A DNA stretch of 64,000 nucleotides from Hirundichthys speculiger. Lineage: Eukaryota > Chordata > Actinopteri > Beloniformes > Exocoetidae. Every line of letters starts with the position of its first letter. Positions within the stretch are counted from its first letter, which is position 1. The stretch is taken from the NCBI GenBank assembly GCA_018398805.1, contig JAGFBZ010000863.1:1676501-1740500 (forward strand), in the 5' to 3' direction. Position numbers and translations under genes: made by a program. The notes under the pieces were generated by a model. That model was not told the origin of the DNA and ran no database searches. It worked only from the letters and a program-made list of their open reading frames with translations. Shown here one piece after another: positions 1 through 11,520 of the stretch.

Positions 1-197
1 TTCAGGCATGCATCAGATTTTCATCAATCTTAACACAAGCTTTCTTTCTATATTCTTTTAAAAAGACATGACCACAATCTTGCTAGGTACGACATTGTCA
101 TACTTTCATTTAATTTATGGATTAGATCATTAAATTAATAAATATGAGAAATGTCAAAAAGTTCCTAATTCCTACAATTATTGTGAACATACATAAG

Positions 198-199
<2 letters not shown>

Positions 200-284
<85 letters not shown>

Positions 285-304
285 TGTTTTTTTTTTTTTT
301 TTTT
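200..304. repeat. (TA)n microsatellite followed by poly-T
   Basis: An uninterrupted TA dinucleotide tract runs from 200 to 276, followed by a short CACATATATG bridge and an 18-base T run at 287-304. It explains the Tyr-Ile-Tyr-Ile reading frames on both strands, which are not genes. Confidence 0.97.
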
Positions 305-583
305 ACTGTGCCTGCACCAAATGATTGGAAAATAATGATGATAATTTGAATATCTAATATTGTTTTGGCAATCTTGGCTCTCTAAAAACACACACACAAG
401 AAGTAAAGAGCAAGGGGGGACAGAAGATTACAAACCCACGTGATATGATGATGTAAAATTATGTTTATGTTTTGCCTTATTTTCAAAATATCACTACTCA
501 AATTTAACCCTTAAAAAAATTCTGCAAAGACTTCTGAGCTGGTCAGGGAGATGGACCTGAGTTCACAGGCTCCAAGTTATCTC

Positions 584-890
584 ATTTCAATTTTATTTGT
601 ATAGTGTCTGTTACAATGTCAATTGTGTCTAGGCGCTTTACAGAGACCCAGAGCATGACCCACGAGCAAATATTATTATTTAAAATTATAAAAATAAATC
701 CTAAACAATGATAATGGCAAGTAAAAAAAATCCCACAGAGAGAGAAAAGAACCTTTCAGCCAACCAGTAGCAAGGAAAAACTCCACTTTAAGAGGAAGAA
801 ACCTTGAGCAGGACCTGGATCATATGGGGGGGACCTGTCTGCTGAAGGCCAGCCGGGTAAAGAAAGAAAAGAGGGGAGACAGGACAGAAA
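584..890. repeat. common teleost interspersed repeat
   Basis: This stretch opens with a TTTTATTTGTATAGTG-like start and continues with TTTACAGAGACCCAGAG, a GCAAGGAAAAACTCC block, an AGGAAGAAACCTTGAGCAGG block and a GGCCAGCCGGGTA block. I recognise this order from many fish genomes as a dispersed, non-coding repeat; I cannot assign its class with certainty. The flanks, including TATCTGGATG further on, may extend it to about 1010. It carries no protein frame. A partial relative of its first part is at about 50540. Confidence 0.65.
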
Positions 891-1020
891 GAGGATGTAG
901 GACAGAGAGAGGAGAGCATACAAAGGACTGGATGGATATCTGGATGAAGATCCTGCAGTCACTCTGTGGACAAGCATGGATGACTTCAGTCTGATTCTGG
1001 CAGTGACTGGTTCCAAGTAG

Positions 1021-3568
1021 TTTTCACTCACATGACATCTTATTAGGTTTGAAAAAAATACAAAAAATGTGTTGCTGTCTTCTGGACCCTTAATAAGGGG
1101 GGACTGAAATAATCAGGGCAGGTCAAGGGGCTTTTACCAACAGGTGGGTGGCATACTGAGTCAGACACAGCCTGACTTTTCATTACTGACAGAGAGACAG
1201 AGACATGCTGTCACACTTACAGCTAATATAAGCTACACAACTTTGTAGCCAGCTCATATTTAGCTTAAACAAAATTATTTAAAAGTTCAACCATCCCTAA
1301 TTACTTTAGACTGTATTCCCAGTCTTTCTCTTAAATGCCACCAACCAAAGTCCACACCTGAAATGCAAAAATGAATACATTTGGATTATGGATGGATTTT
1401 TTTTTTTTTTTTAAAGGACCTGGTCAAATTCTGAAGAACAAAGTTTTTGTCTTTCCATCAAACAGGCTGGAGCGAGATCTGAGGAACATCTTTATGAAGA
1501 AAACTGTGAAGTGTGTTGCTCGTTCCACCTCATCGAAGCAAAGCACACTGCTCTCCTCAACGTCTCTGTGTAGTAAGTGGCAGAGAGCAGCAGTAGTGTT
1601 GCATGAACTTACTCAAGAAGCAAACCCGCACTCCTTCACTGTTATAGTTTTTTCAACTCCAAGGTTCTGAGTCGAACCAAAAATAAAAAATAAAAAAGTG
1701 AAAAAAAAACACAGAAAAGTGAAACATTTCCACAATGTGATTCTCAGGGACACAGTGTGTTGTTGCTTTGAGTGGTACCATCATTTTCTGTCTTTTATAT
1801 CAGAGTAGCAACTAGGAAAACCTAATTTTCTAAACAAACAAATAAATAAATAAAGTCCGACAGATTTCTCTTCCTTTTTTTTCCCGCTTGTTTGTTTACA
1901 ATAATTCATTTTCTTCAGAATGAAAGTCATTTCCAGCAGTAAACATAATCACAGTAAACTCCTCAAGCTCCAGCCCACGTTACAGCTGCCACTGCCATCG
2001 GGCTGAGTATTGTGCTTCAGCGCCACAATTGTCTCTTCAGCTTGTCAACAATTATTTATTAGATAAACATAGTTATTTAAAGGTGAGTACATCAAGTCAG
2101 GGACAACAAGGCAAGGCAAACACGAGGGTTATGATTTCCTGTATCCAATAATATGTGATGCTGTTAGACTTGAAGAGTGACAGAATAAAATGCCAACAAT
2201 GAATATTTTTCACAATTTTTCTTTATGTTCTTTCTTTTAGCAAAGCTGTACACTTTATTATGGACTTTATTTACTTATTTATTTGTTCATTCAGTAACCT
2301 TCTCTGAATTTTTCTCTATATGGTCCTGAGCAAATGGATAATGGTTCCTAGTTATTCACAAAAAGTTGATAGTTGGTCTGCTCTCAGTTACAAAGCTGGA
2401 AAAAAAACAAACAAACAATCAAAAACAAAAACAATGCTTTACCACAAACTGTATTGGTTTATAAAATACAGAAATGATAAAAATATAATATATATATATA
2501 TAATTTAACTCCAATAATAATAGTAATCATCATCATCATCATCATTATTATCAGTGGTAGTATCTACATGTTTTATGTGAGACGTAGACAGTAAAAAGAC
2601 ATCTTAAATGTTTTATGTTTGTGAATCCCAGTTGTTCCAGTGAGGTATCTTTAAATAACTGTCTGGCAACATAAATCCTCAGAGATAGTTGAGGATTTCA
2701 GGTTGATGCTTTCTTTAAAATGTTGCTAAAAACAAAGAGCTTGAAAAAAAAAGGATTAAGGACATTTTACTGTAAAATTTTATTTATTTCATTTTCATTT
2801 TATTTATTATGGTTTTACAGCCAGGGGCCTTTACGTTTAATTAATCTGTTGTACTGTATTTTCCCTTCTAAAGGGATCTTCGAAGTAATATAATTTTTAA
2901 ATCATTTTAGTTGAATAAAACAATAATTAAATGAGTTGCAAGAAATGAAGGAACAGACTGAAGTATAAATGTGAAAACACAAAACGACAACAAAAAGCAA
3001 ACAACAGCAAAACGATGCTGAACATGTCATCTGTGTTTTGACACATAATCAGAAATTTTTCAGAAGTTTTCAGAAGTTAGTTATTTCTTGACAGGGTTGG
3101 AGTTTAACGTGAGACAGCTAAATATATTAAAATTGTAATATACCCCACAAATTAATAAATAAAAAGTGAACACTTTATCTTTATAATATATCATCAAGAC
3201 AATTGAACTTCTAAGATATCAATCTGATTGTTATTACTGAATAATAATTTTCATTTTCACAGACTTATGGTATGGCATTTTGATTTGAATTATAAAATAC
3301 GCATCAGGAAAGATTTTCTATAAATCATGTCCTGATGTTTTTATCGAAGTGTTCCCTTCGTTGTCTAAGTTGAACACAATGAATACATTACAACATGCTG
3401 AAGTATGACAAAAAGCATTTTAAACTGCAACTTTGAATGCTAATATTTTTAAGAAGATATATACAAGTGATGAAAACAGAATATTCAGGATTAGGTGGTT
3501 TCCAAAACGCATCTAAATTCCAAAAATGAAATAAAATGAATTGATAGTACGGTATTAGTAAAGGACTG
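1021..3568. other. AT-rich non-coding stretch, nothing recognised
   Basis: I see no gene, RNA or transposon signature. There are T and A homopolymers (for example about 1399-1412), a short (TA)n at about 2485-2501 and a CAT/CATT run at 2527-2547. The short reading frames here have no recognisable domains and look like chance. Confidence 0.5.
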
Positions 3569-3570
3569 GA

Positions 3571-3612
3571 TGTGTGCGTGTGTGTGTGTGCACGCGTGTG
3601 TGTGCGTGTGCA
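3571..3612. repeat. imperfect (GT)n microsatellite
   Basis: Alternating purine-pyrimidine tract of TG/CG dinucleotides with a central CACGCG interruption. Such GT/CG alternation is prone to Z-DNA and to length change. Confidence 0.9.
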
Positions 3613-5091
3613 TGCAGCATATGAGTAGGGGTTTAAAATGGCGCCTGTCTGCATATTGGTCCATTATGGGTTGAAAGTACTTTTAGTCCTCCAAACGTTC
3701 CTGTCTTACTCTCTCTCTCACTTTGCAACACATTCTCTCCATCTCTCAACCCCCCTTTCTCACTCCTTCTTCCACTCTGTTCATCCTTGCTGTCTCAAAA
3801 CTTCTCACTTGCCAATTAGTGCTCAGTCTGTTTCAGCAAAAGACAATATGTCTACTCCAAATCCAAAGAGGAGGCCTTAAACACTCTCCAGAGAGAGCAG
3901 GAGAGGGGGCACTGGTAGAAAAAGGCTGCTGAGAGAGGATGGTGAGAGAGGGGGAGCAGAGAGAGGGAAAGAACCCACATGAATAAGAGAAGAAAGGTCT
4001 TTTGGGTCCACTTGAGTCCTCCTCTGCAAGCATCTGAGCATCTGATCTATATGCCTCTGCAAAATTAAAGTGACCCTTCCTTTTTTATACTGACTGTACA
4101 TGACATGTACATGGCAGAAACACCTAACATCCTTGATTTAAGGGACCAAAATGTATGCTACCAACATCACGATACACTGATGCGTGTGTGCGTGGGTGTG
4201 CGCATGTGTGTCCATGATTCTAAATATACATTATGTGAACAATGATGCAATGTCACCAGGGAAAGATTTGGTCAATGCTGACGCCAGACATCAGACGTAC
4301 CCATTACACACACAATCTTTCACAGATGTGAGGCCCGTATGAAGAGGCGGAAAAAAGCAAACGTAACATACTGTGAGAGCGAGAGAGAGAAAGAGAGAGA
4401 AGTGTCATAAAGACATGGGTAACACAAATGAATACAAAGTCCCTGAAAGTGATAAGGGCCGAATTAAAGAGGGATGGTTTTGAATTTAAGCTAATCGTCT
4501 GAGGTCAGATTTACTAAGAAGCGAAAATCAATGTGACAGCACTGAAGGGAGTGCTTTTTTCAGTGGGTTATTTCGTATCAATTGAAAAAGTCAGTTCAAT
4601 TCAGTGAAGACAAAATAACCCATTCATGGCAGCTGAAGGTGATGAGGTCTATTAGAAGAAAACAGACCATTGACATGGGGTTGTCTTAGTTAAAACTAAC
4701 AGCATGGACCAACCTAAGTGATTCATTTGAATTTCTTTTCTTATGATTTCTTGTTTTACATTGACTTTCAATATGTCCTGTAATCATAGGGTCTATATAA
4801 GGCGATAAGCAAATTTCTCAGCATACAAGCTCAGTCTGCTCAGATTGGTTAACTTCACTGGCAAACAAAAAGCTACTTTTTTTTTTGTTGTTGTTGTTGT
4901 AAGCATATGTGAGTAAGAATCATACAAAAACCTTGCTGGTTGTTTTGGTTTACCTATAATAGGGATAATCTGGAATCTGTGAAGCCCTAGCTCTGGGCAA
5001 CAGCAGGGAGAAACTAAAATGAGGTAAAAGAAAAAAGAAAAAAAAAAGTAGTTTGTAAGAGATTGTCACTCAGAGGGTGTTACATGATTCC
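3613..5091. other. non-coding stretch, nothing recognised
   Basis: Pyrimidine-rich (about 3700-3800) and purine-rich (about 3885-3975, 4376-4400) patches and a TTG triplet run near 4884-4900 are the only patterns seen. The overlapping reading frames at 3638-4101 lie in these skewed patches and match nothing I know. Confidence 0.45.
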
Positions 5092-5425
5092 TGCTGTTAG
5101 GTCGAAATAGGGTCATGCAGCAAAATAATGATCCAAGCACACCAGAAATCTAAAGTAGCATAACAGAAAAAGAAAAGAACCAAGGTGATTCTTGCATCAG
5201 TGATGTGTAAATTTAGACCTCAATCCAAGTGAAATGCTGTGACAGGACTTTAAGAGCGCTGTGCATAAATAAATGTTCAAAATCCTCAATGACATACAGC
5301 AATGTTGTAAAGAGGAGTAACACAATCCTCCCGCTCAGCAATCTGAGAGCCTGATGAGGTCATGATTACTTTCTTATTGCCGCTAAAGCTGGTTCTCCAA
5401 GATCCTAAATTGCTGGGTATAATTA
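5092..5425 (+). mobile_element. Tc1/mariner transposase relic, 3' half
   Basis: The top strand reads like the C-terminal third of a Tc1-type transposase gene: a GGTCATGCAGCAAAATAATGATCC block (the region holding the second catalytic Asp in this family), then a segment at about 5216-5239 that translates as DLNPSEML, the conserved block preceding the last catalytic Glu, then the AATGCTGTGACAGG and GTTGTAAAGAGGAG blocks and the terminal GGTTCTCCAAG region. Stops and frameshifts occur throughout, and the 5' half and upstream inverted repeat are missing. It is a dead, 5'-truncated copy. The orientation is clear; the exact ends are not. Confidence 0.8.
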
Positions 5426-5949
5426 ATCACAGACTACCTCTGCACTTTAGCTTAGTTTACCCTGAAATAATAACACAGAATAATATATCATGTTAGGTTG
5501 CATTTACCAAATGGTAAAGCATGGTGATGACTAGATTATATGTTAATTCTGTTTTTTGAATGTGAAACTTTTAAATTGAATGAAGGTGTGCATTATTTTT
5601 CATATGTGCATGTCTCTTGGCCGCTCATCATGTAAACAACACGAGCACTGAGTTTCTGGAAATAATTTATGGCGCAGCTCATAAAAGTAACAAGCAGCAA
5701 TCCAAACAGGTGTGACCAGAGAAGTGACGTTAAAAAAAAGGAAAGAAAGAAAGAAATAGAAACATGCTGCATTTGAAATGGACTGCATGTACAGCTGGTG
5801 CAAGATTTGACAATTTTTCTTGCTTTCTTTCTTTGACGTTGTGTGTCTGGTCATCACTTGCATGTGAGACAATGGTTCAGTTCTGAACAGACCAGAATGT
5901 ACAATACAGAAAACTGCAAAAAAGTATGTCATAATGCATTTCTAAACTG
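5426..5949. other. non-coding spacer between two Tc1 relics
   Basis: No gene or repeat recognised. A 110-codon bottom-strand frame at 5600-5932 is open but cysteine- and phenylalanine-rich without any domain, and I do not regard it as coding. Confidence 0.4.
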
Positions 5950-6465
5950 CCATTTTGAACGTCAATATTAACATTTTTTACCAGTAAATATATTTCTAAC
6001 GGTGCAATTGACATGAAACTTTCACCTATGCAATTCAAGAAATCAAACTGTAGATGTAAGGTTCTGTCTAATAATGTGAAATGACACAAGGATTAAAAAC
6101 ATGCTTACTGAAATGTATTACTTTGTGTAAATGTTTTCATTAGAAATGACGTCTCCTCTGTGGAGAAACTAGTCACATGCATGGCTCAGGTGTGAGACGG
6201 GCAGTGTTGGGCAAGTTCACTTTCTACATGAACTAGTACAGTTCATAATTCACAGAAATTAAAACAAACTAGTTCAATTCACCATTTCAAAAAATGAACT
6301 AAATAATTCATTTTTAGTTATTTTTTCTTATTCTTATTCTTTCCTATTTCTTTTTTTATCTGTCGAAAACTATTGGTCCAATTCGGAATCTTTATCCAAT
6401 CAGGGTTCATATTAGTGTTTAAAAGACAGCCCATGTAAAACTGTAATTTCAGCTTCTCTCTACAG

Positions 6466-6844
6466 CAGCCATCCCAAACTTCAGAATACCATGGCCCATT
6501 TTCAAATGTGAAAAATATATGCGCTCCACCCAAACCTTTCATCACAACTATGATCACCAGACAGGACTAGAAGCTACGTTCTGATATTAATGTGAGCGGT
6601 CAACAAATAGGTGACACTTGTCATATTAAGTTAAAATGACAGTAGAATAACTTTACTGGTTTCTTTTATTACTTTTAAATGTTTTTTTTTATAATATCAT
6701 GAATATTTTACAGTAATTCAAAATGTATTTAAAAAGGTCAATAATTTAAAACATATTTGTTTAATTTTAATAACCTCTCACGGCCCACCTGTAGTACCTC
6801 TACGGCCCAGCAGGGGACCGCAGCCGACACTTTGGGAATCACTG
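6466..6844. mobile_element. 379-bp hAT-like MITE nested in the hAT element
   Basis: The left end reads CAGCCATCCCAAACTTC and the right end, reverse complemented, CAGTGATTCCCAAAGTGTC: an imperfect inverted repeat of the CAG-N-GATTCCCAAA type typical of short hAT elements. It is flanked by a perfect 8-bp duplication CTCTACAG at 6458-6465 and 6845-6852. The interior is AT-rich, with GGCCCA/GGCCCAC blocks near each end and no coding frame. The exact duplication makes the boundaries firm. Confidence 0.85.
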
Positions 6845-6894
6845 CTCTACAGTACAGTACAGTGCAGTACAGTACAGTGATCCCCCCCCCCCCC
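6845..6894. repeat. ACAGT short tandem repeat and poly-C
   Basis: Eight-odd copies of TACAG/TGCAG follow the right target-site copy of the nested hAT, then a 13-base C run at 6882-6894. The array starts inside the duplicated CTCTACAG, so slippage probably began at or next to the target-site copy. Confidence 0.9.
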
Positions 6895-8396
6895 AGGGTA
6901 AATCAAAATCCGCAAACTGGAGCTGGAGCCCCCACGAGCCTAAATAATGTGTTTAAAATATGTTTAAAACCCCCCAAAAAGTAGTGAGGCACTGCAGCGA
7001 AACAAGACAAAGGCTCAATTGTGGTCTTTCTGTTACCTTCACAGCCTCTGGTGGTTAACTGCTGGTATTGTGCTATTTTTGGCTCGTACTTAGTGGCTAA
7101 CATGCTAAAACAACAAAACAAAAAACGCTCGTCAAGGAGAAAGGGAACACGTTCAGTTCACGTTCGCACAAAATATGAACTAGTTTGTGAACTTTCGTTC
7201 AATGAACGCGTTCAGATACAACACTGGAGTTGGGCCCATTCTTTCACACAAACGAGTCTTGAAAGTTCCAGAAGCCTTTTCTGTGGACTCTGATCTATAG
7301 TTCTTTCCAGAGATTTTTAATTAAATTCAAGTTGAGTGATTGGCTGACTCATTCAGGGAGCTTTGTTTTCTTTCTCTGAAACCAATTGAGAGTTTTTGGC
7401 TGTGTGTTTGGGACCTTTGTCTTGCTGAAATGTCCACCTTCATTTCATCTTCATCATCCTGGTAGATAGCAGCATAATTTTATCAAGATTGCCTCGGTAC
7501 TTTTTTCCCATTCATCCTCCCAGTTATAGTGAGGTTTTCCAGTACTGCATGGTGAAAAACGGCCCTGTCGTGTGTATTACGGCATCCAAAGTTGCTCAAT
7601 TTTGGTCTCATCTGACCAGACTATATTTTCCCAGTGTTCCACAGGCTTGCCGTGCAGCAAACTTTAAATTTGCTTCAACATGCTTTTTTTTAGCAATGGA
7701 GTTTTATGTGGTGAGTGTGTATACCAGCCAACCAGGTTGAGTGCATTATTCATTGTTTTCTTTGAAGCAATTATACCTGCTAATTCCTGGTTCTTCTAAA
7801 TCTCTCCACAATTGGTCCTTGGCTCTTGGACAACTCTTTTGATATTTTATTTTCCCTCTGTCAGCAATCTCATGAGGAGCACCTGGTGAAATTATGTTGT
7901 TTTCACTTCCAGATTATGGCCCCAACTGTGCTTACTAGAACATTCTAGTATGTTTAAAAAACCTTCTGCAACCAATGCCCATCCGTATGTTTTGCAACAA
8001 CAAGGCTGCAAATGTCTGGAGATTCTGCAAAATGTCTTTGCTTTTACCGATCATGAGATGTTTCTTGTGTTACACCTTGGTAATGAAATTATTTTTTGCA
8101 AGCCATCAATTAGGACTAAACCAGCTGATATTAAATGCACTGACAGGGTACAGGATTTCTTTCTGGTTACTGATTGATTTAAGTTGGTGTCTTGGCTTTC
8201 CATGCATTTTTATGTCCCCTTTTCTTCATGTGTTCATTACTTAATTTATGGAAATCCAAGGTTTGATTTCTTTTCATGTGTGGATCGCATGCGTTGTTCC
8301 CAACATCTGGTCCACGTTTCATGTTAATAGCACCTTTAGAAATATATTTACTGAGAGAAATGGTGATGTGATCAAAAGTTATTTTACCCACTATGT

Positions 8397-9465
8397 GTAC
8401 GAGTGGTGAAAACAGATCAGGTGGATCAGATGGTGGTCTTAGAGATAAAAAGCCTCTTTGGGATATTTAATCAAATTTCAATCAAAGCATACTGCTTGGA
8501 CAAACAGTATACTCAAAACTGCAGCGTAAACCGTTTTGCTAGAATGAATAAGATGCTCTTCATCATTGAAATTAATTTCTAAAACACATCTAAATTAAAA
8601 TATTAATACAGCACTGGGGAATATCCTATCTGAGCACAAAAAACTCAAAAGTTACAGTGCATATGGGCGCGCGCATGTCTGTATGTGTGCAGCATTGGTA
8701 GTATATTCTACAAGCTTCCACCATAAAATGATTAAAATGTTCAATACAGTAAACTTCATAGAACAACGCAGTAATATAGAGAAGATATATTCATTTATCA
8801 AATATTAATGCCTTTAATCAGGTTCAGTCTTTCTTAATTACTTATTTATGATTAGTTGTAGTACGCTTTAAGCACTTTTGTTGATTTTTTTTCAGAGGAA
8901 TTTGTATAATTCTGTCTTGTTTTACTGAAAATAAGGGCTAGATCAACCCTTCAGAGGATATTGTGGGCCACTATTTAACCATAACATACACAGATTTGCA
9001 TATTCACATGTAATACTACACATCTGTAAATGTGCACAACCCATTTTTTTTACCAAATGTGCAAACCAACAGCATCCTCGGTGCAGGAGACAAACACTGC
9101 ACCTGGTTGGTGAGTAACAAAATAAGTTTATTTCATGTAGGCATGGTCAGTTGAAACATCAAAGACTCCACTTTTGAAACTAGTTTTTTCATAAAGAAGA
9201 TCAAAATGCAAGTAGCCAGCCTCTCATGTGAACAACAGGAATCCAGTGCATGCTTGAAAAATGAACACATACAACAAAACATGAAAAGATATTCAAAGTA
9301 ATACTTTGGATGATTTTTTTTAAATATCTAAAAAGAGTTTGGTATCTGCCTCTAGCTTTTCACAACACCTTTCCGTGATTGTATTTTTCTTTAGATGGTG
9401 ATGTATATGCTTGTTTTCACAATTTCATCTATCCTCCTGTGTGCACAGCCTTCACACCTGAAGGT
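8397..9465. other. non-coding stretch, nothing recognised
   Basis: AT-rich DNA with no open frame of note, no repeat block that I recognise and no RNA gene. Confidence 0.45.

Positions 9466-9520
<55 letters not shown>
9466..9520. repeat. compound (CA)n(GA)n microsatellite
   Basis: Short CA tract followed by an uninterrupted AG tract to 9520. The bottom-strand Ser-Leu repeat in the frame at 9452-9745 is simply this tract read in triplets. Confidence 0.97.
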
Positions 9521-9521
<1 letters not shown>

Positions 9522-10702
9522 AATAAAGAGTGACACAGACACATAGAGATGGAGAGAGATGTCTGAAGTGCTTTTAACTTTTCTCCCATCCCCTCATCAC
9601 TCCTTTCTCCCCCCATCTTGTCTCTTTTTATTCCTCTGGAGAGGAAGAGGATGAGTAGGAAAAAGACAAGTGTCTGCAGAAATTGTCCCTCACTCCGAGT
9701 TCGTGTGTGTGACCAAATGCAGGATGAGTTATTGTCCAACTGCACGTCATGTGAGACCTCTCTGGCTTTCTCTTTTCTTTACCTCAACATTCTTCTTCCA
9801 CTGCATTTTTTTCTGATTTAGTTTTACATTCCCTCTATTCTTCACACGCATACATCTGATTCTTTTCGACAGATCCAGCAGCTCATAGGCACTCGGAGAG
9901 GTCAGAAAACATAAGTGTCGTCAAATACACGTGAGCCTCATGAGGCTCTGCTCCTCCCAATCTTTCTTCTTTTACGACGTGGGAACCATAGTAACCACAA
10001 CAATTCCAGGCACAATTACAGCTTCCTTTCTTGTGCAAGTCAATGTGTGTGAGAGAGAAACCTTCACTCCTGAGGTGAGACCACTTGGCACAGATGTGCC
10101 ACATCATTTGCCCTCACAATGTTTTTACTGTAGTAGCCTCCATTTTGAGTCAGTCCAGTGTAGGCAGGCAGTACATACAGTTAGTCATGTAACAAAATTG
10201 TGAATGAATAACTGTTTGTGGTGACTCTAACATTCTTTCTTAATTTGGTGACATGACTAATGTAAGGTTTAGCAGGTTTTCCATATGGAACATATTGCTT
10301 CAGATGAGACTCTAAATCACTCACAAAAGAATTCATTGCCAAGAGTCAAAGAAAAATGTAAAGGAGGCCTGCTTTTAGAGAGCAATTTAAAATCAAAACT
10401 TTAAACAGAAACTCTTTTTTGGAGCACATCATATGCTCATCATTAGTTTCAGTGGTTGTCTAGCCAGCCCTGGTTCTCCCCACAATGTGCAAAAGCTGTG
10501 TTTGTCCACAGTGCAAAATGTACTTGTCACAATAAAGACTTGAAGATTTAAAGAAGACAACATTTTAATTTGCCTTGTATTTTGCTGATGGCAGCTTTCA
10601 CTTTATATGACCCAATATTTCAAAGACATGAAATGTCATCAGTTTCATGGAACCACAATACTCCGGTCTTCATCCCATAAAGGCCATACCCTGATTAAGA
10701 AA
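9521..10702. other. non-coding stretch; possible LINE tail near 10.5 kb
   Basis: No gene recognised. At 10495-10550 a TTTGTCCACAGTGCAAAATG then CACAATAAAGACTTGAAG segment resembles the 3' tail of fish LINE copies, but it is too short to name. The rest is unremarkable. Confidence 0.35.
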
Positions 10703-11520
10703 CTACCATGTAAACAGCAACCTTAATCATAAAAAAAGTATGCAATAATAGGAGGAGAATGTGGAGTATGCGATCTTAGTCGGATTATTAAGACATATAA
10801 ACACCTTAATCTAGGTGTAGATGATTTTGACTGGCCTGCAGAGTCCTGACCTCAACCCAATAGAAGAGAGCCAGACCTTCTCAGCCAACATCAGTGTTTG
10901 ATCTCACAAATGTTCTTCTGGAAGAATGGTCAAAAATCCCCATAAACACAGTCCTAAACCTTGTGGACAGCCTTCCCAGAAGAGCTGAAGCTGTTCTAGC
11001 TGCAAAGGTGGACCCATGTCATATTAATTAGGAATGGGATGAACTAACGCTCATATGTGAGTCAAGGCAGGTGAGTGAATACTTTTGCCAACATAGTGTA
11101 ACTTGGTGAACAATGTTCAGGACAAGGAGAAACCTGATATCCATTCTGCATCAGTAAATCCCACCATGATCTTCGTAGTGGCGTGGATAAGTTGCAGAAT
11201 GACAAAAATCTGATGACGTATAACACTGAATATAACAAGCTGTACTTGAAGCACCAACACCATCTGAAGTCAACACTCACACCTGTGTGACGCATCACCA
11301 TGTTTGGTCAACTCATTTTTGTTCTTGTCATTTTGAATTCTGAAGGGAGTGGCGGACACAATGCATATGACGAATTATCAAATTATGCTCCTTATCATGT
11401 AGACCTGGATTATGAAGTACATTTTTTAAAGTAAATTAATGTAAACACCTTAATCAAAATATTGTCTTAATTAGACAAAGGTCGATAATCCGATTATTGC
11501 TGTCCATGTAAATGTAGTCA
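10703..11520. mobile_element. inverted-repeat DNA element holding a Tc1 tail
   Basis: The left end (about 10703) reads CTACCATGTAAACAGCAACC and the right end (to 11520), reverse complemented, TGACTACATTTACATGGACAGCAATAATCGG: an imperfect inverted repeat sharing the CATG and ACAGCAA blocks. Copies of TAAACACCTTAATC occur both just left (10796-10811) and right (11442-11457) of the embedded Tc1 fragment. It looks like a short palindromic-ended element interrupted by a Tc1. Ends and class are tentative, and no clean target-site duplication was found. Confidence 0.4.
10821..11100 (+). mobile_element. Tc1/mariner transposon 3' end
   Basis: The segment at 10839-10865 translates as QSPDLNPIE, the hallmark Tc1 block before the third acidic catalytic residue. 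It is followed by CTGGAAGAATGGTCAAAAATCCC, CCTTGTGGACAGCCTTCCCAG and GAATACTTTTGCCAACATAGTGTA, the C-terminal codons and right terminal repeat of a common vertebrate Tc1 family, ending at 11100 with TA. The usual WDELE-type block after LNPIE has been deleted, and everything 5' is absent. Dead copy. Confidence 0.82.

Larger units (their letters stand above)
6202..7226. mobile_element. hAT-type DNA transposon, non-autonomous
   Basis: The element starts CAGTGTTGGGCAAGTTCACT and ends GTTCAGATACAACACTG; reverse complementing the right end gives CAGTGTTGTATCTGAAC, an imperfect terminal inverted repeat. Subterminal AACTAG and GTTCA motifs crowd both ends, as is usual for hAT transposase binding regions. 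The flanking 8 bases are GAGACGGG on the left (6194-6201) and GAGTTGGG on the right (7227-7234), 6 of 8 identical, matching the 8-bp duplication of the hAT superfamily. No transposase frame remains. About 379 bp of its length is a second element inserted inside it. Confidence 0.75.
5950..8396 (-). mobile_element. Tc1/mariner relic interrupted by a hAT element
   Basis: Transposase-sense runs right to left. At 7235-8395 the top strand carries the complement of a Tc1-type transposase gene: the TTGGTCTCATCTGACCAGAC block at about 7600-7621, GCAGCAAACTTTAAA, CTTGGCTCTTGGACAAC, ATTATGGCCCCAAC and CATGAGATGTTTCTTGTG in the usual reversed order. The right terminal region (8335-8396, TAGAAATATATTTACTGAGAG to TTATTTTACCCACTA) recurs inverted at about 5950-6010, so both ends are present. 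Sequence at 6150-6201 and 7227-7260 joins into one continuous element (GCTCAGGTGTGAG, then TTGGGCCCATTC) once the hAT is removed, giving about 1.4 kb. Several internal deletions and stops make it inactive. The family is one I recognise from fish, but a Repbase search would be needed to name it. Confidence 0.8.

Noticed and set aside
9479..9520. CRISPR-like regular repeats
   Set aside because: Simple dinucleotide tract; no spacer-repeat structure occurs anywhere in the window.
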